Shown piece after piece: positions 27,613 through 36,205 of a stretch of 64,000 bases of DNA. The position numbers were made by a program, and so were the translations under genes. How positions within the stretch are numbered: the first letter of the stretch is position 1; each line of letters starts with the position of its first letter. Under the pieces are notes generated by a model. That model was not told the DNA's origin. It did no database searches and was given only the letters and a program-made list of their open reading frames with translations. Source of the DNA: Flavobacteriaceae bacterium F08102 (lineage in GTDB: Bacteria; Bacteroidota; Bacteroidia; Flavobacteriales; Flavobacteriaceae); contig JALKAY010000004.1 of assembly GCA_023015935.1 (NCBI GenBank), positions 310,001 through 374,000 of the forward strand, given 5' to 3'.

Positions 27613-28254
27613 TTAGTTTGCTAACGGTTTATTTTCCCATCCTATAATTCGTTTTATCGCCTGTACATAATTGATATTCTCAAAATCATCCAATTCCAGA
27701 TCTGCAATGGTTTTTTTTACGTCTGCCAATTCAGTTGATTCTGTACTAATGGTTTTAATACGCACCCCATTGATTACCACATTTCCAACTTCACAAATGG
27801 TCTTGTTTACCATAAAGCCGAATCGCTGTTTGTGTACATTTATTTTCTCAAGCTGCGGATGTGCACATACAATTGCGAGGAATTCTTCGAGTGAATACTG
27901 TTCTTTAATCAAAGGCGGATGCTCAACATTTAATACCGGAAACACTTCATTATTAAGCACTTCAGTCGATATTGGAAAACCACTTTTCAGTAAAGGATTC
28001 CATTGCTCAAAACCATCTACAGTATGTACCAAGGTTTTAATGTCTATTTCATCGTGGCGAATCTTTACATTGCTAAGTTCGGTGGTTTTTGACAGTATAT
28101 AGATTTCTTCAGAACTTCTTTCACGCACACTTTCCGGTACATCAACAGATAAATCGGCCATTAACTTGGCCGATTTATCAAAGGTATGACCAAAGGTTCT
28201 AAATTCAAATCTCGGTTTGGTCGATTTACCAATTTGCATATTTATCTTAAACAT
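27613..28254 (-). CDS. Hypothetical protein with CYTH-like pattern next to CYTH gene
   Basis: The start at 28254 (MFKINMQIG) is preferred because the longer frame from 28287 overlaps the end of the previous gene. The 213-residue protein has FEFRTFGHTF near the N-terminus and alternating charged strands: EEIYILSK, VKIRHDEIDIKTLV and FEQWNPLLKSGFP. These look like the CYTH tunnel strands, but the EXEXK motif is absent. Its function is unknown. Tight coupling to the CYTH gene (2 bp) and to the lipoprotein gene upstream (8 bp) suggests a shared pathway, perhaps polyphosphate or triphosphate handling together with the porin. Confidence 0.65.
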   Translation of the reverse strand: MFKINMQIGKSTKPRFEFRTFGHTFDKSAKLMADLSVDVPESVRERSSEEIYILSKTTELSNVKIRHDEIDIKTLVHTVDGFEQWNPLLKSGFPISTEVLNNEVFPVLNVEHPPLIKEQYSLEEFLAIVCAHPQLEKINVHKQRFGFMVNKTICEVGNVVINGVRIKTISTESTELADVKKTIADLELDDFENINYVQAIKRIIGWENKPLAN

Positions 28255-28262
28255 ATACGTCT

Positions 28263-28814
28263 TTATTGTACTGTATAAACATTCCAACCTGCGGGATTGT
28301 CTTTAAAATCATCTGACTCATCTGTTGATCCACCTCCCGGTGTATCATCTATAAACATAGTACCCTCTTTGGAATAATAATATTCAGCTTCATCTGTAGC
28401 TATACGAATGTAGAAGGACACCTTAGCTCCTGTTTCACTTAAGGAAAGTCCCCCATCTGTTTCTACATCTTTTAGATTTATCGTCACGCCTGTTTGCGAA
28501 AATGAGGGATCGTCTTCTCCAGCCACTTTATTGGCTTTTACATATTCAGGATTATCCCCTACAGCAAAATAAATTCGCGCTTCAGATATGGTCTCAGTAC
28601 TCATATATGACAGTACAATGTTAATCGCTGTTCCCGGAATTGGATTTGTAGGGAAAGTTATACTTTTCAATGGTCCTTCGGTAGAAGTAACAGTACGTTC
28701 AATAACTGGGTCATAGGTTACGGTTTGATTTTCTTGTAAAATCTCATCCTCTACACAACTGCTCAAGGATATAGAAACAAGGATAAACAGCACTAAATTG
28801 TTTAAATTTTTCAT
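28263..28814 (-). CDS. Lipoprotein of unknown function
   Basis: The 183-residue protein has a lipoprotein signal (FILVSISLSSC, Cys20) and an Ig-like beta-rich body with a repeated strand pattern, followed by a glycine/serine/aspartate-rich tail (TPGGGSTDESDDFKDNP). It is probably anchored in the outer membrane facing the periplasm or surface. No family is recognised. It lies 20 bp downstream of the porin gene. Confidence 0.7.
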   Translation of the reverse strand: MKNLNNLVLFILVSISLSSCVEDEILQENQTVTYDPVIERTVTSTEGPLKSITFPTNPIPGTAINIVLSYMSTETISEARIYFAVGDNPEYVKANKVAGEDDPSFSQTGVTINLKDVETDGGLSLSETGAKVSFYIRIATDEAEYYYSKEGTMFIDDTPGGGSTDESDDFKDNPAGWNVYTVQ

Positions 28815-28834
28815 GGTATTGTCTTTTCAAATTA

Positions 28835-30202
28835 TTAAAAATCAATTTCGATTCGCATGGTTACCATACCAAAATCATCTCCCGCATTTCCTTTGGTTTC
28901 AACAACTTCAGCGGGATTTTTCGTTAAATTTCCATTCATATCATGCCCTACAAATAACTTCCCTTTACCGTTAGCATAGCGGTCATTATTGGTATAGATA
29001 TAGTTGAGCATACACTTAACATTCGGATTAAAGTAATAATTTAAACCAACCGTATATCCTTCTGCAGAACCTCCATAAATCGCCGCGTCAAAATCGTTAG
29101 CATCAACAAAATCATATCGAAATGCAACTTCTAAATCCCCGTATTTCTTACCTCTACTCACTCTCGTGAATTCACCATCAGCTCTATTATAGTTATAGTT
29201 TCCTCCAAACAACAAATAACCTGCTTGTGCGTAAAAGCCATCAAAACTAACGGTCGATAGATTATCCATTCTATTAATATTGACCATTTTATATTCTCCT
29301 TGAAACATAACCCCTTTATAGGCACCCGCTAATTCAAAATCGACCATGTTTTGACTGTCTACATTTAAAATATCATCCGTATCGATGTATTTTTTTCTAT
29401 TGATTGACGTATAGGACCGTGTGCTGTATCTAAAAGAATGGGGAATTTCAGCTGTTGTTTGGGGAACTCTATACGTGCCTGCTACCCCAAGGTGCAGGAC
29501 TTTGTTTTCATCCAAAATGGGTCTATATACAGCTCTCCCAGTAAAGGCATACCCTTCATCTAATCCGTTATCTTTATTTGCATCTTGACTGAGTTCAACC
29601 TCTTCAAATCCTCCAACCGTATTAAAATGTACCCCTCCAGATAACACGTAAGGATCTGCCCAATGATTAACCTGTATCCCGAGGTGACGTGACGGATCAA
29701 ACTTCGAAGCTAAAGAGCGCTCCATAAAGGTGATATATCGTGATGTGGTATTCGTTTCCAATCCGAAACTTTCCCGAAAATGTCCTGCTTTTATATTCAA
29801 GTTTCCTGAATCAAACATGTATTTGATATAAGCATCCTTTAATTCAACCGCTGAACCAGAAAAATCTAAATCAATCTCTCCATACCAATTATTCCATAAA
29901 ATAGTTTTTAGCGCAATACGGGCACGTCGTATAGTAGCACCATTTCCAATTGGATTTAACGCATCATTGGAGTAAAAACCTCCATCAAACTGAACCCTAT
30001 TGTCAAACCACAACTGATAACTTCTATCTTCAGAAATGAAATTTAAAATCCCATCTTGTGCTTCTCCTTGTAGGTTGATTGAGCTTACCTCCATCCCATA
30101 TTGATTTATGCGAATAGAATCATTGTTTTTTTCCCTTTGTGCTTCGGCCTCTAAAGTAAAGAGTGCCACGATCACGAACAGTGCATATAATTTTTGTTTC
30201 AT
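28835..30202 (-). CDS. Phosphate-selective porin O/P-like outer membrane protein
   Basis: The 455-residue protein has a signal peptide (ending EAEAQ), an N-terminal extension and a beta-barrel of alternating strands with the porin O/P features NWYGEIDLDFSGSAVELKDAYIKY and AGHFRESFGLETNTTSR, ending in phenylalanine (MRIEIDF). Such porins pass phosphate or polyphosphate. It is the first gene of the set with the lipoprotein and two CYTH-type genes, which fits a role in phosphate compounds. No palindrome or perfect -7 box was found in the 136 bp upstream. Confidence 0.85.
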   Translation of the reverse strand: MKQKLYALFVIVALFTLEAEAQREKNNDSIRINQYGMEVSSINLQGEAQDGILNFISEDRSYQLWFDNRVQFDGGFYSNDALNPIGNGATIRRARIALKTILWNNWYGEIDLDFSGSAVELKDAYIKYMFDSGNLNIKAGHFRESFGLETNTTSRYITFMERSLASKFDPSRHLGIQVNHWADPYVLSGGVHFNTVGGFEEVELSQDANKDNGLDEGYAFTGRAVYRPILDENKVLHLGVAGTYRVPQTTAEIPHSFRYSTRSYTSINRKKYIDTDDILNVDSQNMVDFELAGAYKGVMFQGEYKMVNINRMDNLSTVSFDGFYAQAGYLLFGGNYNYNRADGEFTRVSRGKKYGDLEVAFRYDFVDANDFDAAIYGGSAEGYTVGLNYYFNPNVKCMLNYIYTNNDRYANGKGKLFVGHDMNGNLTKNPAEVVETKGNAGDDFGMVTMRIEIDF

Positions 30203-30290
30203 CTCAATTGTCTTATTGTTAGGTATTGAAACTATTGTAGTTAGTTAAGTTGATGTATGTTGAATATAAATCCTTAGCCATACATTTATT

Positions 30291-30325
30291 ACAAATAAGG
30301 GAGTGATGTACACTCCCTTATTTAC
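30291..30325 (-). terminator. Hairpin terminator downstream of hsp20
   Basis: A 13-bp perfect stem AAATAAGGGAGTG/CACTCCCTTATTT (30293-30305 and 30311-30323) lies just after the small heat shock gene on the minus strand and ends in a short T-rich stretch. Confidence 0.8.
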
Positions 30326-30338
30326 AAGCGATTTCCAA

Positions 30339-30773
30339 TTAAGAAATCTCTATTTTTTTGGGCTCGTGCACTTTAGCACTTTCCTTTTTAGCAAGGTTAA
30401 AGCTTAGAATACCATCTTTATAGGTTGCCTTAACATCTTCTTCCTTTACTGAGTCTGGAAGTTGTAATCTTTTCTCAAATGAAGAATAACTAAACTCTTT
30501 ACGCGTGTAATCATCTTCTTTTTCTTCTTTGGTAGTCGAATTTTCTGCCGAAATATTTAAGCAACCATTATCGATAGTTACCTCAAAATCTTTTTTAGAA
30601 AAGCCAGGAGCCGCCAATTCAACCTCGAAGGCATCATCAGTTTCTTTAATATTTAAAGCTGGCTCATCTTTCTTTCTATTCCACAAACGGGTGTCAAAAA
30701 AATCATCGGTATTAAAAAAATCCGATGTTAACAAATCTGTTACGGGTGTTCTTCTAAATTTAATTAGTGACAT
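30339..30773 (-). CDS. Hsp20/alpha-crystallin family small heat shock protein
   Basis: The 144-residue protein has an N-terminal arm and an alpha-crystallin domain (about 35-140) with VELAAPGFSKKDFEVTIDNGCLNISAE in two parts, FSYSSFEKRLQLPDSV and KATYKDGILSFNLAKK, the conserved GxL strand. The C-terminal KKIEIS supplies the IxI-type tail. It is an ATP-independent chaperone that holds unfolding proteins. A perfect palindrome and -7 box (site 10) lie 39-82 bp upstream and a strong terminator follows, so it is a single-gene unit of the stress regulon. Confidence 0.94.
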   Translation of the reverse strand: MSLIKFRRTPVTDLLTSDFFNTDDFFDTRLWNRKKDEPALNIKETDDAFEVELAAPGFSKKDFEVTIDNGCLNISAENSTTKEEKEDDYTRKEFSYSSFEKRLQLPDSVKEEDVKATYKDGILSFNLAKKESAKVHEPKKIEIS

Positions 30774-30811
30774 AATTTTATAATTTTAAAGATTAAACAT
30801 ACAATTTAGGA

Positions 30812-30855
30812 CAAAGGTATTCGCTAACTCCCTAGTTGAAAATGACCTAGGTCAG
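30812..30855 (-). promoter_or_regulatory. Stress-regulon site 10: palindrome plus -7 box, hsp20
   Basis: ATGACCTAGGTCAG (30842-30855) and a perfect minus-strand -7 box TACCTTTG (30812-30819), exactly 33 bp centre to centre. Confidence 0.88.
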
Positions 30856-30905
30856 GGTGTGAAAAAACACCCCTCTTTTTTATTGCTTTTAATGCGTTCC
30901 CTTAT

Positions 30906-31754
30906 CTAATTTCTAAGGTCGTGCAATGCAAGGACAGGCACATCGATATGATCTCCTAAATCTTTAACCATAGGGCGTGAAAAAATACTATCAAAAAACT
31001 TGTGTTTCTTGTTAATAAATGCAATCATCTCACTTTCTCTACTCTGTGCAAAACATCGAACACCTTCTTGTAAATTTAAATTGAAAAGGGTATGGTAAGT
31101 AAATGTAGTGCCCGCTAAAATTTCATTGAGTAAGGCTTTGTTTTCTACTTGTTTTTCGTTTAAATTTTTACCTTTTTTAATATGTAAAATTCGAATTGGA
31201 GCATGTGTTAGATTTGAAATTTCAATAAGCGTTGCTAATTCACGTTGTTTGTAATGTGTTTTAAAACTGGTAGGAAACACAATTTCGTTGGGCGTGATAT
31301 AACTCACATTACTAGGAATAACCATTACAGGGCAATTTCTGACTTTTTCCATCACGTTTACCGCATTGCTGCCTATTATGACATTTTTATTGTCCGTTTC
31401 TCCACGGGTTCCCATAATGACCAACGCTATATCTACGCGTTCAATGAGTTTTTTTAGTGCCTCGTAAAACGGACCAAATTCATTTAAAAAATGGAACGTA
31501 TGTTTGCTATTGGTCTCATTAAAGCACGCTCGTGTTTTTAACACTTCCATGTTTTTTTCAGCCTGCGCTCGAACTTCATTTAATTTTTCAATCGTGGGTT
31601 CTGGGCTAAATCGATTATCTTTTGAATATCCAGGCAAATAATACGAATGTAGAATGAAAAATTCGCATGGCTCTTTTTTATAAAGTTTAATTGCGTATTC
31701 TATAGCGTTTTGACTATTTACTGAAAAGTCTGTTGGAATACATATTTTTTTCAT
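30906..31754 (-). CDS. Universal stress protein, tandem UspA domains
   Basis: The protein of 282 residues has two UspA folds. The first has MKKICIPTDFSVNSQNAIEYA and ATP-loop VIMGTRGE...IIGSNA (G-x2-G-x9-G-S) before CPVMVIPS; the second is degenerate. The start at 31754 is preferred over the frame beginning at 31778 because the predicted -7 box of site 11 covers 31778-31785. It is a second paralogue of the USP at 6636. It is divergent from the lipoprotein at 31873. Confidence 0.9.
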   Translation of the reverse strand: MKKICIPTDFSVNSQNAIEYAIKLYKKEPCEFFILHSYYLPGYSKDNRFSPEPTIEKLNEVRAQAEKNMEVLKTRACFNETNSKHTFHFLNEFGPFYEALKKLIERVDIALVIMGTRGETDNKNVIIGSNAVNVMEKVRNCPVMVIPSNVSYITPNEIVFPTSFKTHYKQRELATLIEISNLTHAPIRILHIKKGKNLNEKQVENKALLNEILAGTTFTYHTLFNLNLQEGVRCFAQSRESEMIAFINKKHKFFDSIFSRPMVKDLGDHIDVPVLALHDLRN

Positions 31755-31777
31755 AATAGAAGTTTTTATGGTTCCCA

Positions 31778-31821
31778 CAAAGTTATCTTACACTAAGTAC
31801 AAGAATAATGACCTAGGTCAT
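31778..31821 (-). promoter_or_regulatory. Stress-regulon site 11: palindrome plus -7 box, second USP
   Basis: ATGACCTAGGTCAT (31808-31821) is identical to site 3, with TAACTTTG on the minus strand (31778-31785) at 33 bp. On the plus strand GAATTTTA (31844-31851) sits at the same distance towards the gene at 31873 but matches the -7 box only in part. Confidence 0.86.
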
Positions 31822-31872
31822 TGTAATAAAATTACTTGTGAATGAATTTTACGCTATAAAAAATATGATATT

Positions 31873-32529
31873 ATGACATCAATATTGAATCGATCAAAAA
31901 CTGTAATCTTAATAAGCACATTAGTCGTTCTACTATTATTATCATCATGCTCATCTATCAAGTATATAGACAGTTGGAAAAACAGTGAAACACTTCCATT
32001 TCAACCCACAAAGCTGTTAGTTGTTGGTATGACCAATAATTTAACGGGACGCGCTATTTTTGAAGAAAAGTTGACAGCCGCACTTACTGAACATAAAATA
32101 AAGAGTGTTAAAAGTATGGACGTAATTGATGCTTCTTTTTCACATACTCAAAAAGATGAAACTGAAGTCAACAAAATGGTGACTAACCTATCAAAAGATG
32201 GGTATGATGCTATCATGGTCACAGCTGTAATAGGATCTGACGAAAAAGAACTATATAATCCTGATTCTTATACCGTACGTAACCAATGGTCTCGCTTTGG
32301 ACGCTATTATTATAGATATCAAAATGTTTATTACACCCCTGGTTATTATACAAAATATACGGTTTATCAAATAGAAACCTCTATCTATAATATTAATGAA
32401 GATGATGATAGATCATTAGTTTGGGTAGGGTCATTTAAAATTACTGACCCTCAAACAATTACAAAAACTGTAAATAATTATGTTTCCGCCATCATAAAAC
32501 AATTAAAACGAGAAAAATTACTCCAGTAG
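31873..32529 (+). CDS. Lipoprotein of unknown function
   Basis: The 218-residue protein has a lipoprotein signal (VVLLLLSSCSS) and a body with LLVVGMTNNLTGRAIFEEKL and a tyrosine-rich loop (RYYYRYQNVYYTPGYY). The layout, a periplasmic lipoprotein with an alpha/beta start and a late VWVGSFKITDP strand, recalls DUF4136-type lipoproteins, but the match is uncertain. It is divergent from the second universal stress protein and may share palindrome site 11 through a weaker -7 box. Confidence 0.65.
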   Translation: MTSILNRSKTVILISTLVVLLLLSSCSSIKYIDSWKNSETLPFQPTKLLVVGMTNNLTGRAIFEEKLTAALTEHKIKSVKSMDVIDASFSHTQKDETEVNKMVTNLSKDGYDAIMVTAVIGSDEKELYNPDSYTVRNQWSRFGRYYYRYQNVYYTPGYYTKYTVYQIETSIYNINEDDDRSLVWVGSFKITDPQTITKTVNNYVSAIIKQLKREKLLQ

Positions 32530-33043
32530 TAACATTCAAACTTCCTAATAACGAAAAAAGTAGCTGATGCTTAACCTATGGGTTGACTTTGGAGTGAAGC
32601 CGTTTAACAGTAAATTAAACTACGTTGTTGGTGTTCGTATTAAAGGTATAAAGGGCTAACAAGATACCACAGAAATACATTTATTATACATTGGCACACT
32701 TCATACTAAGCCTTGAATAGCCTCTAATATTGGATTGTACCATTGTATATTATCCCTGTTTAAAACAAGTTATTCTTAGTGTCACTATGTAGCATCTTCA
32801 CTTGAATTTTAGCGATACTTAATTAACGTTACCTGACCCATTTTCAATACGGTAGGCTTGAAGTTTTATTACAAAATTACACGAATAAGCACAGTACGGT
32901 TTGGAGATGAACATTAAATGAGGTTTCATCAACAAATCTACATTAAGATTCAAGTAATTTACATTCATTTATTCTGACAAGATTTATCCAAAAATATTTT
33001 AGTTAATTGTGATAAAACCTCAAATACTCAACTGACATGAGGT
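32530..33043. other. Intergenic stretch without a convincing gene
   Basis: This 514-bp gap lies between two convergent genes. The only item of note is a 30-codon frame at 32567-32659 (plus strand) with alternating hydrophobic residues (SKLNYVVGVRIKG), like the last strands of a beta-barrel. It might be the relic of an outer membrane protein. No RNA gene, repeat or regulon palindrome was seen. Confidence 0.4.
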
Positions 33044-33652
33044 TTAAAAAGTATGAATATTCCAACTTCCATTTTCGTTTTTAGTAGCAACCATCCGAGG
33101 TGCAATAAATTTTGATTCAAAACAAGGAGCGTTTTTATCTTTAAGTTGTGAAAGGTTGCATTTTCGAGAATTATAGAGATATTTTACTATTTTTCCAGTG
33201 TTGTCAATAATATATTCTTCAAGCAGATGATTTACCACATCAACCCCTAAAAGAGGGTTTTTACCTACCACATACTTTTCATAATTCACAATAATAGCAT
33301 ACCCATTAAAAAAATTAGATGTTTTTACAAATGTTGGCGCAATGACCTCTTTCCCTGTTTTATCAATAAACCCATAAAATAAAACGCCATCTACATTTTT
33401 TTTAATCACACATCTATTCTCTTTAAAATGTGGGTACATCATATCCCTATCCCCTAAACTAGCAACGATATCATCTCTAAAGTCAATTACAAGCTTTCCT
33501 TGTTCGTTTATAAACCCCCATTGATTATCTTTCTTTATAGCTGCCAACCCTTCATGAAAAGGTGCTATTTCGTCAATTCCTTCTATCTGTTGTGCTAGTC
33601 CAGTAGCACAAAATGTCAAGCTCAATACAAGTACAACTAAATTTTTCATCAT
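33044..33652 (-). CDS. Secreted WG-repeat protein
   Basis: The 202-residue protein has a signal peptide (ending ATGLAQ) and WG repeats: EIAPFHEGLAAIKKDNQWGFINEQ, then a second repeat around GVLFYGFIDKTGKEVIAPTF. These beta-rich repeats are of unknown function in secreted or periplasmic proteins. A perfect palindrome and -7 box (site 12) lie 26-69 bp upstream, making this the furthest member of the predicted stress regulon. Confidence 0.82.
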   Translation of the reverse strand: MMKNLVVLVLSLTFCATGLAQQIEGIDEIAPFHEGLAAIKKDNQWGFINEQGKLVIDFRDDIVASLGDRDMMYPHFKENRCVIKKNVDGVLFYGFIDKTGKEVIAPTFVKTSNFFNGYAIIVNYEKYVVGKNPLLGVDVVNHLLEEYIIDNTGKIVKYLYNSRKCNLSQLKDKNAPCFESKFIAPRMVATKNENGSWNIHTF

Positions 33653-33677
33653 TTTTGATATTTATGTTAATTAATAA

Positions 33678-33721
33678 CAAAGGTAATTTCTAATAAAATT
33701 GAATAGAATGATCTATGTCAG
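33678..33721 (-). promoter_or_regulatory. Stress-regulon site 12: palindrome plus -7 box, WG-repeat gene
   Basis: ATGATCTATGTCAG (33708-33721) and a perfect minus-strand -7 box TACCTTTG (33678-33685) at 33 bp. Confidence 0.82.
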
Positions 33722-33984
33722 GGAGGTAGACATGATGCTTGGTGATTGTTGGTGTAGGATGAAAAACTTAACTCCAAAGACATTTGTTTTCATAAGTTTT
33801 TCACGTTTAAGTGGTCAACCTATATCAGGGACGTACAAACGAACTGGTTTTTGTTCAGTGGTGAGTAATCACCAATGCAAACAAAAACTAGTGAGAGAAA
33901 ATAATTCAATAGTTGGAATTTGTTGGTTAACTATTGTGATTTTCTTTTAACGGTATATTCCATGTAATAGCCACCTGGAGGCAT

Positions 33985-34022
33985 AAAAAAACTCAGGACT
34001 ACATTTGATCCTGAGTTTTTAA
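33985..34022 (-). terminator. Terminator after the TlpA-like gene of locus A
   Basis: The stem AACTCAGGA/TCCTGAGTT (33990-33998 and 34009-34017) is flanked by A and T runs on both sides, so it could work in both directions. It closes locus A. The same stem sequence recurs at 55063-55100. Confidence 0.85.
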
Positions 34023-34077
34023 AAAATTTACATTAGCTGTCTTAAAAAAAGTGACCTACTAAATCACCCTATTGATT

Positions 34078-35274
34078 TTATTTACCAAATAATTCTTTAA
34101 GTTTAGCGTCTAATTCTTCTTTTGAAGGGTTTCGAAGGAGAATTTTTTCATTCTCATCCATTAAAAAGGTCGTTGGTAAAAATGGCACACCATATTGTCT
34201 AGCAACAACACCCCATTGATGGTTAGCACTTGCATCTAATAAATGCATCCACGGAGTTTGATCATCTTTAATCGCTTTTCTCCATTTATATTCTTCATCT
34301 GCAGTTCCTATTCCAACAACTTCAAATCCTTCTTTGTTATATTTTGCATACAACTCTTTTAAATGGGGAAAAGAAGCTCTACAAGGCACACACCAACTTG
34401 CCCAAAAATCGACTAGTTTAAACGTTCCTTTGACTTTAGAAAGTTGTACTTCGTTTCCATTTACGTCATTCAATTTAAAATCGGGAGCAATGGAACCTAC
34501 ACCTAAATTTTTGAATATATCATTGTATGTTTTTTCATAATATTTATACATGGCTGTATGCTTAGCATCACCTTTAAATATTGGGAAAATCTCGTTCATT
34601 TCTTCTTTGGACATTCTCCCCTCACTAAACTGAAAACCTAATATCCAAGGTGCAACCGCCGATGATGGATGGTCTTTGGCATATTGAATCATAAACCCTC
34701 TTCGTTCATTGGTACGTTCTTGTTCTAAAGCACTCAGTGATGCTCTTTTTACTTGATACGCCTTTATTTTGGCGGTATCCTTCGAAGCATACGCAGCTTC
34801 CATTTCAGCTCTTAAAGGGAACAACGCTTCGAATTTTTTCTGATTAAATATACTGTCTATTTTAGCTTGTTGAATTTCATAAATGGCCTGTAATGGTGAG
34901 CCGCTAATTTTTGCTTTAAGCCTTCCTCTATCCGATGTAGCCGTATCAAACTCTAATGAAATAACACTGTTTTCTAAAAAGAAATCACTACTGTATTTGT
35001 CTCCAATTCTAATTGATACACGATCCGGATGTTCAACAATACCCTTAAACTCAAAAACACCATTTGTCATTTGAGTACTGTCTATAACTGTTGGTTTAGC
35101 ATCTCTATCTGCAAAATTAAATTCAAACAATTTAATGACTGCGGTATCTAATCCTTTTACATTTCCAGTAACTATATATCCTTCATTTGTTTTTTCTTGT
35201 ACAGATTCTTTACAAGAAGTTAGAACTCCTATAAAAAAGAATACAAGTAGTCTTCTATTTGTAATGTATTTCAT
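34078..35274 (-). CDS. TlpA-family thioredoxin-fold lipoprotein with DUF4369 (locus A)
   Basis: The 398-residue protein has a lipoprotein signal (FFFIGVLTSC), an N-terminal DUF4369 beta domain (about 30-150), a helical linker and a C-terminal TlpA-like thioredoxin domain with active site FWASWCVPCRASFPHL. The final part has GVPFLPTTFLMDE, the cis-proline strand. It probably handles disulfides in the periplasm. It ends locus A, and a decayed second copy of its C-terminus lies directly upstream (35290-35466). Confidence 0.88.
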   Translation of the reverse strand: MKYITNRRLLVFFFIGVLTSCKESVQEKTNEGYIVTGNVKGLDTAVIKLFEFNFADRDAKPTVIDSTQMTNGVFEFKGIVEHPDRVSIRIGDKYSSDFFLENSVISLEFDTATSDRGRLKAKISGSPLQAIYEIQQAKIDSIFNQKKFEALFPLRAEMEAAYASKDTAKIKAYQVKRASLSALEQERTNERRGFMIQYAKDHPSSAVAPWILGFQFSEGRMSKEEMNEIFPIFKGDAKHTAMYKYYEKTYNDIFKNLGVGSIAPDFKLNDVNGNEVQLSKVKGTFKLVDFWASWCVPCRASFPHLKELYAKYNKEGFEVVGIGTADEEYKWRKAIKDDQTPWMHLLDASANHQWGVVARQYGVPFLPTTFLMDENEKILLRNPSKEELDAKLKELFGK

Positions 35275-35289
35275 GTTTTTTGTTTTTAT

Positions 35290-35466
35290 TAATGACCCAA
35301 TGAATCTACTAGTTTAGTGTCTAATACTTCTTTTGAAAGGTTTCGTTAAAAAATAGTTCGATTCCTATCAAATAAAAATATGGTTAGAAAAATGATACAC
35401 TGTATAATTGTGCTATAGGACTATAAGAACGATTTTTATTAGCATCAATTAAATGTTTATACGGTA
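35290..35466 (-). pseudogene. Decayed C-terminal fragment of a TlpA-like gene
   Basis: The minus strand matches the end of the neighbouring TlpA-like gene (34078-34250) at DNA and peptide level. AGTTTAGTGTCTAATACTTC here corresponds to AGTTTAGCGTCTAATTCTTC there. Translated across frameshifts and stops it gives HLIDANK, AQLYSV and RNLSKEVLDTKL, against HLLDASA, ARQYGV and RNPSKEELDAKL. It is non-functional and records a past tandem duplication or recombination in locus A. Confidence 0.78.
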
Positions 35467-35468
35467 TT

Positions 35469-36140
35469 TCAATTTTGAGTATTTAATCCTTTAACAATTG
35501 AAACCTCCATGCGAACATTCCAAAAACCTTCATTAAAGATTTCAAACTCTATATATTCTTGTCCATAAGACGCTTTTAATTTGACTGGAAACACAACATT
35601 GGTTAACTCAACATAATCTCCACCAGTTACCATATTTTGGTAATTCCCATAATACACAATAATATTCATTTGCGGAGCACGTACAGTTGTTTGATTTTCT
35701 TTAACATAAAACCTAACAACCTTATTTATTTCTTTACGATTTTTATGTAAAGAAAAGGATGATACATTTGTTGATTTGTTATTTTTTTTGAAAGAATTTT
35801 CATACAAACCTATATATTCATTATATTCCCAAAACCCTTTAATTTCAGTACCATCGGTTAAGGTAAGCACCCCATTACCATGCTTCTTTCCTTTTATAAA
35901 ATGTCCCTTGTAAATAGCTCCATTTTGTGTGGTGTAGATACCTTCACCGTGAGGATAACCATTTTTAAATGATCCGATGTATGAATCTACTCCTTTTGCT
36001 TCTCCTTGTCCATCTGCTTTTCCCTTTTTACAATCGCCAAGGTAGGATTGAGAAATAGATTTTAATTTGACTTTGCACTTTTGTGCATTTATAAAGGACA
36101 CGGGTAAAAGTGTTACGAATAAAAACAACAAACACTTCAT
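35469..36140 (-). CDS. Secreted MORN-repeat protein (locus A)
   Basis: The protein of about 223 residues has a signal peptide (MKCLLFLFVTLLPVSFINAQ), for which the ATG at 36140 is the natural start, then three to four MORN repeats (YLGDCKKGKADGQGEAKG, YIGSFKNGYPHGEGIYTT, YKGHFIKGKKHGNGVLTL) and a beta-rich C-terminal part. MORN repeats bind lipids or proteins in other systems; the role here is unknown. It lies between SusD and the TlpA genes of locus A but is separated from susD by a terminator-like hairpin. Confidence 0.8.
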   Translation of the reverse strand: MKCLLFLFVTLLPVSFINAQKCKVKLKSISQSYLGDCKKGKADGQGEAKGVDSYIGSFKNGYPHGEGIYTTQNGAIYKGHFIKGKKHGNGVLTLTDGTEIKGFWEYNEYIGLYENSFKKNNKSTNVSSFSLHKNRKEINKVVRFYVKENQTTVRAPQMNIIVYYGNYQNMVTGGDYVELTNVVFPVKLKASYGQEYIEFEIFNEGFWNVRMEVSIVKGLNTQN

Positions 36141-36159
36141 ATGATGCATATTAGTTAAT

Positions 36160-36200
36160 TAAAAACACTTAACCACGCTAAGGTGGTTAAGTGTTTTTTT
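36160..36200 (-). terminator. Hairpin between susD-like gene and MORN gene
   Basis: A 15-bp perfect stem AAAACACTTAACCAC/GTGGTTAAGTGTTTT (36162-36176 and 36183-36197) follows the susD-like stop on the minus strand. It may reduce expression of downstream genes relative to susC/susD. Confidence 0.85.
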
Positions 36201-36205
36201 ATGAA

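Noticed and set aside
33699-33950. An 83-codon plus-strand frame upstream of the WG-repeat gene
   Set aside because: Its start overlaps regulon site 12, and the predicted protein has no recognisable pattern. The region is better explained as promoter DNA.
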